DNA from: Nocardia carnea NBRC 14403
Lineage (GTDB): Bacteria; Actinomycetota; Actinomycetes; Mycobacteriales; Mycobacteriaceae
Direction: 5' to 3'
DNA: 64,000 nt
NCBI RefSeq assembly: GCF_000308515.1
Contig: NZ_BAFV01000054.1
Location: 1-64,000, forward strand
Positions 17,009-25,498 of the stretch are shown piece after piece. The notes under the pieces are model-generated. The model was not told the DNA's origin and did no database searches. It saw only the letters and a program-made list of their open reading frames with translations. The position numbers and the translations under genes are program-made. Each line of letters begins with the position of its first letter. Position 1 is the first letter of the stretch.

Positions 17009-18610
17009 TCAGCCCTGCGCAGTGATCCAGGTGGTGGCGTAGTTCGCCCAGTCGTCGGTACCCGGAACCCCGGCGCGCATCCCGCCGACGGTATTACGGG
17101 CGGCGTCGGGGCGTTTGGCGAAGCTGTGCAGGATGAGCCCGCCTTCCCGCCACAGCTCGTCCTGGAGTTCGAAATACAGTTCGCGGCGCCGCTCGGGGTT
17201 CATGGCGGCCCGGGCCTGGGCGAATTTCGCGTCCCACGCGGGTCGCCGCCACGCAGTGCTGTTGCTCGGTGAGGTACTGGTACCGGTCTGGCCGTAGAAA
17301 TAGTCCAGGCTGTAGTTCCACCACCCCACATGCGTGAGCGCGCGTTTACCGGAGACCTGGGAGAAGTAGGTATCGGCGGGGGCGGATTCGAGCCGGACGG
17401 TGATGCCCGCGGCCTTCGCCTGTTCGGCGTAGAGGGTGGCCGATTCCACCATGCCCGGCATACCGTCGGCGGTGACCAAGGTGACCTCGAGGTTTTCCTT
17501 GCCCGCGGCCCGCAGCAGTTCCCGGGCACGCTGCGGGTCGTAGCTGCGCTGTGGGAGGGTGTCGTTGTAGTACGGCGCGCCCTTGCCGTAGAGATCGTTG
17601 CCGACCTCGCCGTACCCGTAGTAGACGGCATCGACCATCGCCTGCCGGTCCACGGCCAGCCGCATCGCCTGTCGGACCCGCACATCGTCGAACGGCGCCA
17701 GATCGGTGCGCATCTGGAAACACCCCATCAGGCCCTCGGGCGGTACATACACTGTCGCGGCGGGGTCGTTCTCCAGATTCCGGGCCTGCAGATAGCTCAT
17801 CTCGTGCACAACATCGCCCTCACCGGAGAGGAAGGCGTTCATCCGGGCCTCGGTTTCGGCGATCTGGATGATCTCCACCTCGTCCAGCGGGGCCGGTCCG
17901 TCCCAGTGGCGGTCGTTGCGGCGCAGTAGCGTGCGGTCGCCAGGAGACCAGGCGGCCAGCGCGAACGGCCCGGTCCCCACCGGCAGAGTGCGCTGGTCGA
18001 ACACTGTGGTGCCGTCCTTGACGACGTAGCAGTACCACCCCGCGAGCACCGACCCGAAATCCGCGATCGGTGTCTTCATCGCGACCAGCACGTCGAGCTC
18101 GCCGTCCGCCTCGGTCCGTGCCATATCGACCATCGCCAGGTCACCGGCCGAAGCCCGCGCCGGGTCGAGCATCCGCTCGAAGCTCCACAACACATCGCGG
18201 GAGGTCAGCGGAGTGCCGTCACTGAACACCACCCCCGGCCGCAAGCTGATCCGCCACACGCTGCCGTCGGCGTTCGGTTCCAGTGCCCGGGCCAGGCGGT
18301 ATCTCAGGGTGAGGTCGTTGTTGTAGGCGACCAGCTTGTCCCAGACGTTCTTCGATACCGCACCGCCGGCCGAGCTGCCCGCCTCATGCGGGTCCAGCAC
18401 ATCGGAGGTCGCGGACCGCCCCGCGATCAACGACCGCAGCCGTCCGCCCGGTTGTGGTGGGCCGGACGGTGGCCCGGAGGGCCCGCCCGCTGTGCCGCAG
18501 GCCGTGAGCAGTGGCACGCCGCCCAGAGCGGTCAGGCCGAGCAGGCCCGCGCCGGTTGCCAGCAGTCGTCGGCGGCCGAGCACTGCCCGACCAGTTGTGG
18601 AGTTGTTCAT
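17009..18610 (-). CDS. ABC importer 2, substrate-binding lipoprotein (SBP_bac_5 family)
   Basis: Solute-binding protein of about 533 residues from ATG 18610 (MNNSTTGRAVLGRRRLLATG); AGGA lies seven bases upstream, and ATG 18616 or GTG 18631 are alternatives. A Tat-like GRRRLL motif and hydrophobic segment end in a lipobox LLTAC near residue 38, indicating a lipoprotein possibly exported by Tat. Family hallmarks: VWDKLVAYNNDLTLRYRLARALEPNADGS region, WRISLRPGVVFSDGTPLTSRD, and GTGPFALAAWSPGDRTLL. First gene of a minus-strand operon with permease, permease-ATPase fusion and monooxygenase, behind its own cobalamin riboswitch. Confidence 0.9.
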   Translation of the reverse strand: MNNSTTGRAVLGRRRLLATGAGLLGLTALGGVPLLTACGTAGGPSGPPSGPPQPGGRLRSLIAGRSATSDVLDPHEAGSSAGGAVSKNVWDKLVAYNNDLTLRYRLARALEPNADGSVWRISLRPGVVFSDGTPLTSRDVLWSFERMLDPARASAGDLAMVDMARTEADGELDVLVAMKTPIADFGSVLAGWYCYVVKDGTTVFDQRTLPVGTGPFALAAWSPGDRTLLRRNDRHWDGPAPLDEVEIIQIAETEARMNAFLSGEGDVVHEMSYLQARNLENDPAATVYVPPEGLMGCFQMRTDLAPFDDVRVRQAMRLAVDRQAMVDAVYYGYGEVGNDLYGKGAPYYNDTLPQRSYDPQRARELLRAAGKENLEVTLVTADGMPGMVESATLYAEQAKAAGITVRLESAPADTYFSQVSGKRALTHVGWWNYSLDYFYGQTGTSTSPSNSTAWRRPAWDAKFAQARAAMNPERRRELYFELQDELWREGGLILHSFAKRPDAARNTVGGMRAGVPGTDDWANYATTWITAQG

Positions 18611-18639
18611 CGCCATCCTCGTGGGTGTCACCCGATACC

Positions 18640-18795
18640 GTGGCGCAGGTGTCCTGGCTCCCGGATCGACGCATCCCCGCCGGCCTTCCGACCCGGGTAG
18701 GTCGTGGCCACTGAATGGCGGATCGCTCCTCGGTGACAGTTGCGGGACAGCCCCGGATTCGCACCGGTGTTCCCTGCACCACGCAGGACGTTACC
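18640..18795 (-). promoter_or_regulatory. Cobalamin riboswitch of ABC importer 2
   Basis: On the minus strand: GCAGGGAACACCGGTGCGAA, TCCGGGGCTGTCCCGCAACTG and the B12 box variant AGCCAGGACACCTGCG (18644-18659). The first 40 or so bases of the core are nearly identical to the leader of importer 1, and the ribosome-binding segment CACGAGGATG just downstream is shared too. The start codon lies about 35 bases after the box, so translational control is likely. Confidence 0.93.
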
Positions 18796-18954
18796 GGGAA
18801 CGCGCGTCCTGCGGCGGACCCGGCACCGCCCGCGCCTTGTCGCCGGTCAGCCCGAGACCTCATCGGATTCGGGCGGGGCATGTCGCCGCGCCGGGAACGG
18901 AATCGACGGTCGGCACTCGGGGTGCGAGCCGTCGATGAGCGGGATATCGCAGCG

Positions 18955-20121
18955 TCAAGCCACGACCGGGCGCTGCGGTACGCCGACGTATTCGCTCAGC
19001 GGCCGGATCAGCGCGTTCGCCTGACCCTGTTCGATGATGTGGGCCGTCCAGCCGGTGATCCGGCTCATCACGAAGATCGGCGTGAATACTTCGATATCGA
19101 AACCGAGCAGGTAATAGGCCGGCCCCGTAGGGAAATCTAGATTCGGTTTGATCCCGGTGGCATCGTCCATCGTTTTTTCCAGGATCTCGTACATCTGCAC
19201 CCACTTCTGCCCGTCGGTGACAGCGGCGAGCTCCAGGAAGGCCTGCTTCATGGTGGGGACCCGGGAATCACCTTTCTTGTAGACCCGGTGGCCGAAACCC
19301 ATCACCTTTTCCTTGGCGGCAAGCTTGTTGCGCAGCCACTGTTCAGCCAGGCCCGGATCGCCGATCTCGAGCATATGATGCATCACGGCTTCGTTGGCGC
19401 CACCGTGCAGCGGACCCTTGAGTGCCCCGATGGCGGCGGTGACGGCGCTGTAGATATCCGACAGTGTCGAGGTGACCACCCGTGCCGCGAAGGTCGAGGC
19501 ATTGAAGCTGTGTTCGGCATAGAGGATCAGCGAAACCTCGAATGCCTTCACCAGCTCCGGCGCCGGCACCTTGCCGAAGCACATGTTCAGGAAATTCTCC
19601 GCATAGCCCATATGGGAATGCGGGGCGATCGGGTCCAGACCGCGGCGCCTGCGGTGATCGGCCGCGACAATGGTCGGCAGTACGGCGAACATCCGCAGTG
19701 CCTTGGCGCGATTCGCCTTGACCGAGTTGTCGTCCTCGGTAGCGTCTTCCGCACCCAGATAGCTGATCGCGGTACGCACCACATCCATCGGGTGACAGGT
19801 ATCGGGCATCTTCGCCACCAGCGACAACAGCGACCGGTCGACCCGTCGCGACGCCCGCTCCTGCTGCTGGAACCGTTCGAGTTCAGCGTCGGTGGGCAGT
19901 TCGCCATACCACAACAGATAGCCGACCTGTTCGAAACTACACCTGGCAGCCAGATCCTGGACAGCGTAACCACGGTAGGTCAGCGAATTGGTCTCCGGCA
20001 CCACCTTCGAAATCGAAGTGGTATCGACGACGACGCCTGCCAAACCTTTGTAGATGGTCGGGATCTCGGACGACCGATCAGCACCCTTCGCCGGATCGCT
20101 CACCACAGCCGGATTCGTCAC
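18955..20121 (-). CDS. prpC: 2-methylcitrate synthase / citrate synthase
   Basis: Condenses propionyl-CoA with oxaloacetate to 2-methylcitrate, the entry step of the methylcitrate cycle. The 388-residue citrate-synthase-fold protein shows GLAGVVVDTTSISKV, LTYRGYAVQDLA, AEHSFNASTFAARV (catalytic His region), GALKGPLHGGANE, GFGHRVYKKGDSRVP and the C-terminal catalytic region NLDFPTGPAYYLLGFD. The start overlaps the end of prpB by four bases, making it the last gene of prpD-prpB-prpC. Its neighbours settle the methylcitrate role over a housekeeping citrate synthase. Confidence 0.95.
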   Translation of the reverse strand: MTNPAVVSDPAKGADRSSEIPTIYKGLAGVVVDTTSISKVVPETNSLTYRGYAVQDLAARCSFEQVGYLLWYGELPTDAELERFQQQERASRRVDRSLLSLVAKMPDTCHPMDVVRTAISYLGAEDATEDDNSVKANRAKALRMFAVLPTIVAADHRRRRGLDPIAPHSHMGYAENFLNMCFGKVPAPELVKAFEVSLILYAEHSFNASTFAARVVTSTLSDIYSAVTAAIGALKGPLHGGANEAVMHHMLEIGDPGLAEQWLRNKLAAKEKVMGFGHRVYKKGDSRVPTMKQAFLELAAVTDGQKWVQMYEILEKTMDDATGIKPNLDFPTGPAYYLLGFDIEVFTPIFVMSRITGWTAHIIEQGQANALIRPLSEYVGVPQRPVVA

Positions 20122-21032
20122 TGGTTCCTCCCCAGACTGAAATTGAATATATCCGAATCGAATTCGTTGTAGCGCTCGTACTGCAGCAGCTCATAGAGGC
20201 GGCTGCGGTGCTGCATCCGGTCCAGCAGACCAGATTGCGTTCCCTCCGCGTGAATTTCACGCAGCCCCGCTTCCGCGGCATGCATGGCCAGGCGAAGCGT
20301 CGACACCGGGTAGATGATCGCGTTGTAGCCGATTTTTTCCAGCGTCGCGGCCGAAAGCAGTTCGGATTTCCCGAATTCGGTCATATTCGCCAGCAGTGGT
20401 GTGGAGACCGCGGCACGGAATTTCTCGAAGTCATCCGCGGTGTGCAGCGCTTCGGTGAAAATGAGATCCGCGCCCGCCTCGGCATAGGCTCTGGCTCGAT
20501 CGATGGCCGCATCGATACCTTCGATACCCGCCGCGTCGGTCCGCGCGCAGATCACGAAGTTCGGATCGCGGCGGGCCGATACCACCGCCCGCAACCGGCG
20601 GACCATCTCGTCGGCCGGCACCACAGCTTTACCGTCGAGGTGACCACACCGCTTGGGGTTGACCTGATCTTCGAGGTGACAACCGGCGATCCCGGCATCC
20701 TCTAGCACCGTCACCGTACGTGCGGCGCTCATCGGCTCACCGAATCCGGTGTCGGCATCGATCAGCACCGGCAGATCGGTGACGCGGGCGATCTGGTGCC
20801 CGCGGCCGGCGACCTCCATCAGGGTGGTCAGGCCGATATCGGGCAGCCCGAGATCGGCGGAGAGCACGGCGCCGGAGACGTAGACACCTTCGAAACCGAT
20901 CTCCTGGATCAGTTTCGCAACCAGCGGATTGAACGCGCCGGGCAACCGTTGGATGCGCCCGGATTCGAGGCCGGCGCGGAAGGCCGCGCGTTTATCGGCG
21001 GCCGAGGTGGAGGCAGCGAGTAGGCCTGTCAT
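20118..21032 (-). CDS. prpB: 2-methylisocitrate lyase
   Basis: Cleaves 2-methylisocitrate to pyruvate and succinate, the last step of the methylcitrate cycle. The 304-residue member of the isocitrate lyase / PEP mutase superfamily has GVYVSGAVLSADLGLPDIGL, LPVLIDADTGFGEP (metal-binding Asp residues), HLEDQVNPKRCGHLDGK with the catalytic Cys, and VICARTDA. Length and motifs are normal. It overlaps prpD by one base and prpC by four, so the three genes form one tightly coupled transcript. Confidence 0.96.
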   Translation of the reverse strand: MTGLLAASTSAADKRAAFRAGLESGRIQRLPGAFNPLVAKLIQEIGFEGVYVSGAVLSADLGLPDIGLTTLMEVAGRGHQIARVTDLPVLIDADTGFGEPMSAARTVTVLEDAGIAGCHLEDQVNPKRCGHLDGKAVVPADEMVRRLRAVVSARRDPNFVICARTDAAGIEGIDAAIDRARAYAEAGADLIFTEALHTADDFEKFRAAVSTPLLANMTEFGKSELLSAATLEKIGYNAIIYPVSTLRLAMHAAEAGLREIHAEGTQSGLLDRMQHRSRLYELLQYERYNEFDSDIFNFSLGRNQ

Positions 21033-22534
21033 CAGAAGAGTCCCTTCGGGGAACGGGGCGCGCGGGCGAGCACATCCGGCGAGACGGTGAAGGTGAGCTC
21101 CGACAACTCACCCGCGGACAGCTCGCCCGCGCGCTGGACCACCTCGAGGAAGCGGTCCTGCCCGGCGGGCTCGACGACTCCCTCGGCGAGGGTGCGGAAC
21201 TTGGCGATGTACTGATCGCGGGCGAAGGGACGGGCGCCCAGCGGGTGCGCATCGGCAATGGCGAGTTCGTCCACGATCACCTCACCGCTCTTCAGAGTGA
21301 CCTCGGCGCGGGCGCCGAACGCCTTCTCCGCCGGGTCGGTCGAGTGGTAGCGGCGGGTCCACTCCGGATCCTCGGCGGTGGAGATCTTGCGCCACAGCTC
21401 CACGGTGTCCGGACGCTGCGCGCGCTCCGGAGCGTAGGAGTGCTCGTGATGCCAGGTACCGTCCTGCAAGGCAACGGCGAAGATGTAGGGCACCGAGTGG
21501 TCCAGGGTTTCGCGGGAGGCCGTGGGGTCGAACTTCTGCGGATCGTTCGAGCCGGTGCCGATGACCGCATGAGTGTGGTGGCTGGTGTGCAGCACGATCG
21601 AGGCGATCTGATCCAGATCACCGATCCGGTCGCGCAGCCGCCGAGCCAGGTCGATCGGCGCCTGGCTCTGGTATTCGGCCGAATGCTCCTTGGTGTAGGT
21701 GTCGAGAATCGCCCGCTTGGCCTCACCTGGCCCGGGCAGCGGCACCGAGTACTCCGCCTTCGGACCACCCAGTAGCCAGGCGATCACCCCGTCCTCGCCC
21801 TCCCAGATCGGCGACGGGGCGCCCTCCCCGCGCAGGGCCCGGTCCACCGCTTCGACGGCCATCTTCCCGGCGAACGCGGGAGCGTAGGCCTTCCAGCTCG
21901 AGATCTCGCCCTTGCGGGACTGCCGGGTCGCGGTGGTGGTGTGCAGAGCCTGACCGACGGCCTGGTAGATGGTCTCAGTGTCCAGGCCCAGCAGGGTGCC
22001 GATACCGGCGGCCGCGGACGGCCCGAGATGAGCAACATGGTCGATCTTGTGTTCGTGCAGGCAGATGGACCGGACCAGATCGACCTGGATTTCGTAGCCG
22101 GTGGCCAGACCGCGGATCAGCTCGCGACCGCTGCGACCGGCGTGCTGGGCCACCGCCAGAATCGACGGGATGTTATCGCCCGGATGCGAATATTCGGCGG
22201 CCAGAAAGGTGTCGTGGAAATCCAGTTCACGCACGGCGACACCGTTGGCCCACGCCGCCCATTCCGGAGAGTACCGACCGTCCACACCGAATACCGTCGC
22301 GCCGGGACTGTACGGATGCGCGAGAGCTTGAGCGCGCGCATTGGCCACCGGGCGCCGCGTCACCGACGCCGCCGCAACCGCCGCGTTGTCGATGATCCGG
22401 TTGACGATCATCTCCTCGGTCTCCGGGGCCACCTCCACCGGATCCGTCGCGACCTCCGAGATCCGCCATGCCAGATGCTGCTCGCGGGGGAAATGCTCCG
22501 CGGAACGATGGGTACGGACGAGATGATTCTTCAC
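21032..22534 (-). CDS. prpD: 2-methylcitrate dehydratase
   Basis: Dehydrates 2-methylcitrate in the methylcitrate cycle. The 500-residue MmgE/PrpD-family protein carries ANGVAVRELDFHDTF, SHPGDNIPSILAVAQ, TGYEIQVDL, HKIDHVAHLGPSAAAGIG and the C-terminal HPLGARPFARDQYIAKF. I chose the GTG at 22534 (VKNHLVRTHRSAEHFP), preceded by GGAGGCCGGAG; the frame is open further upstream but runs into the operator region. First gene of prpDBC, 220 bases downstream of the regulator gene on the same strand. Confidence 0.95.
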   Translation of the reverse strand: MKNHLVRTHRSAEHFPREQHLAWRISEVATDPVEVAPETEEMIVNRIIDNAAVAAASVTRRPVANARAQALAHPYSPGATVFGVDGRYSPEWAAWANGVAVRELDFHDTFLAAEYSHPGDNIPSILAVAQHAGRSGRELIRGLATGYEIQVDLVRSICLHEHKIDHVAHLGPSAAAGIGTLLGLDTETIYQAVGQALHTTTATRQSRKGEISSWKAYAPAFAGKMAVEAVDRALRGEGAPSPIWEGEDGVIAWLLGGPKAEYSVPLPGPGEAKRAILDTYTKEHSAEYQSQAPIDLARRLRDRIGDLDQIASIVLHTSHHTHAVIGTGSNDPQKFDPTASRETLDHSVPYIFAVALQDGTWHHEHSYAPERAQRPDTVELWRKISTAEDPEWTRRYHSTDPAEKAFGARAEVTLKSGEVIVDELAIADAHPLGARPFARDQYIAKFRTLAEGVVEPAGQDRFLEVVQRAGELSAGELSELTFTVSPDVLARAPRSPKGLF

Positions 22535-22611
22535 AGTCTCCGGCCTCCAGGGATCGACGCAATTCGCTTCGATTCGCACGCTACTGACCCGACCGAGCTG
22601 CGGGAATCCGT

Positions 22612-22660
22612 CGCAAATGCGTATTTTGCGGAGCCTGACCTGCAAAGTTGTGGAGTTTGC
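22612..22660 (-). promoter_or_regulatory. Candidate PrpR/RamB operator pair before prpD
   Basis: Two inverted pairs of GCAAA/TTTGC-type half-sites lie in the 220-base gap between the regulator gene and prpD: CGCAAATGCGTATTTTGCG (22612-22630) and TGCAAAGTTGTGGAGTTTGC (22641-22660). RamB- and PrpR-type regulators are known to bind TTTGC/GCAAA-containing sites, so this is a natural place for activation of prpDBC. The assignment rests on the half-site match and position only. Confidence 0.6.
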
Positions 22661-22755
22661 GAAAACACGGAAGACCGATGGAAGCCGCAGGACTCGGCGC
22701 AACACAAGGCGGGGAGACGGTTCGGACCCGCCCGACAACCCCGATGCGAGCAGCT

Positions 22756-24174
22756 TCAGCCCTCGACGGCTGCCGGCGCGTACGGGGTGGTCGCCGGCCG
22801 GTTCTCGTCGGCGGCGAGCGGCCGACCGATCTGCGGAAACGCCCGTTGCGGACAGGCCGCGCGTTCGCATACCCGGCAGCCGGCTCCGATCGGAACAGCA
22901 GCGGACGCATCGTGCAGGGGAAGCCCCCGGGAGTAGACCAGTTTATCGGCGTAGGCGAGATCACATCCGAGCCCGACCGCGAAATCTCGCGAGGGCGCCA
23001 GATAGCCCGGGCTGCTCTCGCCTGTTGTCCGCGCCAGCCACAGATAGGTTCGCCCGTCCGGCATCTCCGCGATCTGTGTGCGGATCCGGCCCGGCGTCGC
23101 GAACGCATCGTGAACCACCCACAGCGGGCAACTTCCCCCGGCACGCGAGAAATGAAAGGCGGTAGCGGACTGCCGTTTGGAGATATTGCCCGCTCGATCG
23201 GTGCGGACGAAGAAGAACGGCACACCACGCTGCCCACGCCGCTGCAAGGTCGACAACCGATGGCATACGGTTTCGAAGCCGACCTCGAACTGCGCAGCGA
23301 GCAGATCGATGTCGTAACGCAACGACTCGGCCGCCGCCAGAAACCGACCGTAGGGCAAGATCAACGCGCCGGCAAAGTAATTGGCCAGCCCGATCCGCAA
23401 CAACCGGCGCGATTCCGCCGGCAGTGCAGCGGTCTCGGCAAGCAGATCCTCGATCACCCCGGGCTGAGTGAGGAACGCCAACTGCGTGGCCAATTGGAAC
23501 GCGCGCTGCCCGGCGTTCAGCCGACGCGCGAGGGTGAGCGTGCGCTTCTCCGGATCGTAGAAGCGCTTGGGTCCGGGCCGGACCGGGTCTTCCGAACGAA
23601 TCAAGACCTGCACATCGTGTTCTTCGTGCAGCAGGCGGGCCAGCTGCAGATCCAGTCCACCGAGCGTGAAACCACTGCGGGCGAACAGGGTCTCGGCGGC
23701 GGCGTCCAAAGCCGGGATGTGATTGCGGCGGTCATAGAAGAAATCGCGAACATCCTCGTAGGGCATCGCCGCCCGCGGATCGGCCACCGGCGATTCCAGC
23801 CCGGCGGTCAGCTGCTCGAACTGGGCATTGGCGATACGCAACCGGCGATGCTGACTGATGAGCAACCGCACCGCCGCCGGCGCCCGCGAGAGCAGATCGT
23901 CGAGTTCGCTGCTGCTCACCGCACCGGCTTCCGGATCCTCGGCGAATGCCTCCTGCAGATCCGCCAGCAACCGCGCATCGGTTTCCGGCGCGAAGAAACC
24001 CACTTCCAAATCGAAGGACGAGGTCAACCGCATCAACACCGGCACCGTCAGCGGTCGCTGATCGTTCTCCAGCTGATTGACATAACTCAGCGATAACCCG
24101 AGCGCCTTGGCCAGCCCGGACTGAGACAATCCCCGCTGCTCACGCAACACCCGCAACCGGGCACCCGCATACAT
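22756..24174 (-). CDS. prpR: PrpR/RamB-type regulator of propionate metabolism
   Basis: DNA-binding regulator of the short-chain fatty acyl regulator family. From ATG 24174 (MYAGARLRVLREQRGLSQSG; GGAG just upstream) it has 472 residues; ATG 24207 is an alternative. Residues about 5-60 are a helix-turn-helix (GLAKALGLSLSYVNQLENDQRPLT). A long middle domain follows, then a C-terminal region with CPLWVVHDAF and clustered cysteines in GAGCRVCERAACPQRAFP. These resemble the Fe-S cysteines reported for mycobacterial PrpR. It lies upstream of prpD on the same strand, unlike the divergent order in Mycobacterium tuberculosis. The leader of this gene carries a cobalamin riboswitch. It could instead be the RamB paralogue, but the position beside prpDBC favours PrpR. 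Confidence 0.88.
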   Translation of the reverse strand: MYAGARLRVLREQRGLSQSGLAKALGLSLSYVNQLENDQRPLTVPVLMRLTSSFDLEVGFFAPETDARLLADLQEAFAEDPEAGAVSSSELDDLLSRAPAAVRLLISQHRRLRIANAQFEQLTAGLESPVADPRAAMPYEDVRDFFYDRRNHIPALDAAAETLFARSGFTLGGLDLQLARLLHEEHDVQVLIRSEDPVRPGPKRFYDPEKRTLTLARRLNAGQRAFQLATQLAFLTQPGVIEDLLAETAALPAESRRLLRIGLANYFAGALILPYGRFLAAAESLRYDIDLLAAQFEVGFETVCHRLSTLQRRGQRGVPFFFVRTDRAGNISKRQSATAFHFSRAGGSCPLWVVHDAFATPGRIRTQIAEMPDGRTYLWLARTTGESSPGYLAPSRDFAVGLGCDLAYADKLVYSRGLPLHDASAAVPIGAGCRVCERAACPQRAFPQIGRPLAADENRPATTPYAPAAVEG

Positions 24175-24207
24175 CTTCTCCACCAGCCGACCTCCGTCCC
24201 ACACCAT

Positions 24208-24524
24208 TCGAGCCGGGAATCGACCACACAGACCGAGCAGGCTGTGATCGCGCCCAATACGACAGACCGTGGTCACTGCTGCGACCATTACCGAACCCAG
24301 CCCACCAGCGCGTCGGGCGAGCGGTCGGATATCGACCGACCGAGCGGCGAGACCGTGCCGGTCGCGTGCGGTAACCACCGCCCGGTGGCCCCGGGAACCC
24401 CGAAAGTGATGACATGGTGCGTCCCTCGTCGTCAGCTGTGAACAGCCATCACCCGATCATGCGCACACGACGACTACACATCCGGGAACTCTCCCGAATG
24501 AGTCGACATCGGCGTAGCACCCAA
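24208..24524 (-). other. Long leader between cobalamin riboswitch and prpR
   Basis: About 320 bases separate the riboswitch from the prpR start. No convincing upstream gene, terminator with T-tract or second ribosome-binding site is visible. The length is odd next to the 110-base spacing of metE, so an unannotated short leader gene or an additional promoter for prpR inside this stretch is possible. Confidence 0.45.
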
Positions 24525-24745
24525 TCCGCGAGGCGACAGCCGCCGGGCACGGCGTACCCAGCACAACCGGCAGGTCTTCGGACTCGCGGACATCGACCTC
24601 GTTCGGCCGACTCGGGATCGAACCCGAGCTGTTCTACGCCGTCGCTTCCCAGGATGTACCCAGTGCTCCGTGACGGCGGTCGTTCCCGCTCACCGCTGCG
24701 GGACAGTCCCGGATTCCCACCGGGTTCCCTCTCACCCGGCGGGTC
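24525..24745 (-). promoter_or_regulatory. Cobalamin riboswitch upstream of prpR-prpDBC
   Basis: On the minus strand: GGGAACCCGGTGGGAATCC, GGGACTGTCCCGCAGCGG and the B12 box AGTCCGAAGACCTGCC (24569-24584), identical to the metE box. Downstream is a hairpin (24542-24562) that pairs only on the minus strand because two pairs are G-U, then CTCGCGG (24526-24532), complementary to CCGCGAG at 24583-24589. In the metE leader the same helix is CCACGAG/CTCGTGG, a compensatory change. The next gene downstream is prpR. Confidence 0.92.
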
Positions 24746-24929
24746 GGTGTCGTACGACAGCCGACCGGCGGGCTCGACGCCGCACACGGACACAACAGTG
24801 CACGACGAACCAGCTGCGTTCATCAGACTATGCCCAGCACGGAACACCCGTTCCGGCAGGGCGGCGCCCCCTGGCACAGCGGAGCGGGACGAATCGGCTG
24901 ATCTTGTTCAGTGGCGCGCTCGGCGCGGG

Positions 24930-25380
24930 CCGGGGAACAACGCGGCGAAACCCGGGCTGCCCCGTTCTCACGGCGACACCCCGTTCGCCGCCCAGGCCGT
25001 CGCCGACCGGGGTCGGCATCGACGATATCGTCGCCGCGGCTCCCTGAGGACAAGGTCCACAGGTCATGAACGGCCTGCAGGAGCCGGCGGGCACGTGACC
25101 GTGGTGGGGACGGTATCAACGATGGCCGGGCGCGACGCCGCGGATGTCGGGATCGCCCTCGGCACGGGCACCGATGCTTCCCTCGAAGCCGCCGATATCG
25201 TGCCGGCGGGACAGTGCCCTGCACCGAGTTCCCACCGCCATCGCCTCGGGCAACTCCGGCCACCATTCGGGGAAATCTGCGCTCGGGTGTTCGGCTACCA
25301 CATCGTGGTCATCCCCTTCGCGGCTCCTTGTGCTCGCTCCATTGGCAGTGGTCGAGAATGGAAACCCCGCCGGTAACAGC
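24930..25380 (+). pseudogene. Decayed P1B-type metal ATPase, C-terminal fragment
   Basis: Pieces of a heavy-metal P-type ATPase appear in order on the plus strand but in shifting frames: GDTPFAAQAVADR, VGIDDIVAAA, EDKVH, then VTVVG followed after a one-base shift by DGIND (25109-25123; GDGxND is the P-type ATPase hinge motif), RDAADVGIALGTGTDASLEAADIV, TIRGNL and VFGYHIVVIPFAA. At least four frame changes and one stop interrupt it and the 5' two thirds, including the DKTG phosphorylation site, are missing. P1B ATPases export or import copper and similar metals; the neighbouring genes fit a copper setting. Confidence 0.8.
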
Positions 25381-25498
25381 TGATTTCGCTAGAATGAGGC
25401 GCGGGAGTCCCGACCGCACGCGACGCGGAGGCGAGCACCGGCCATCCCGCGCCCCAACCCGTCGCCCGTCTCGAAGAGGTGCGACGATAGACGGCACC

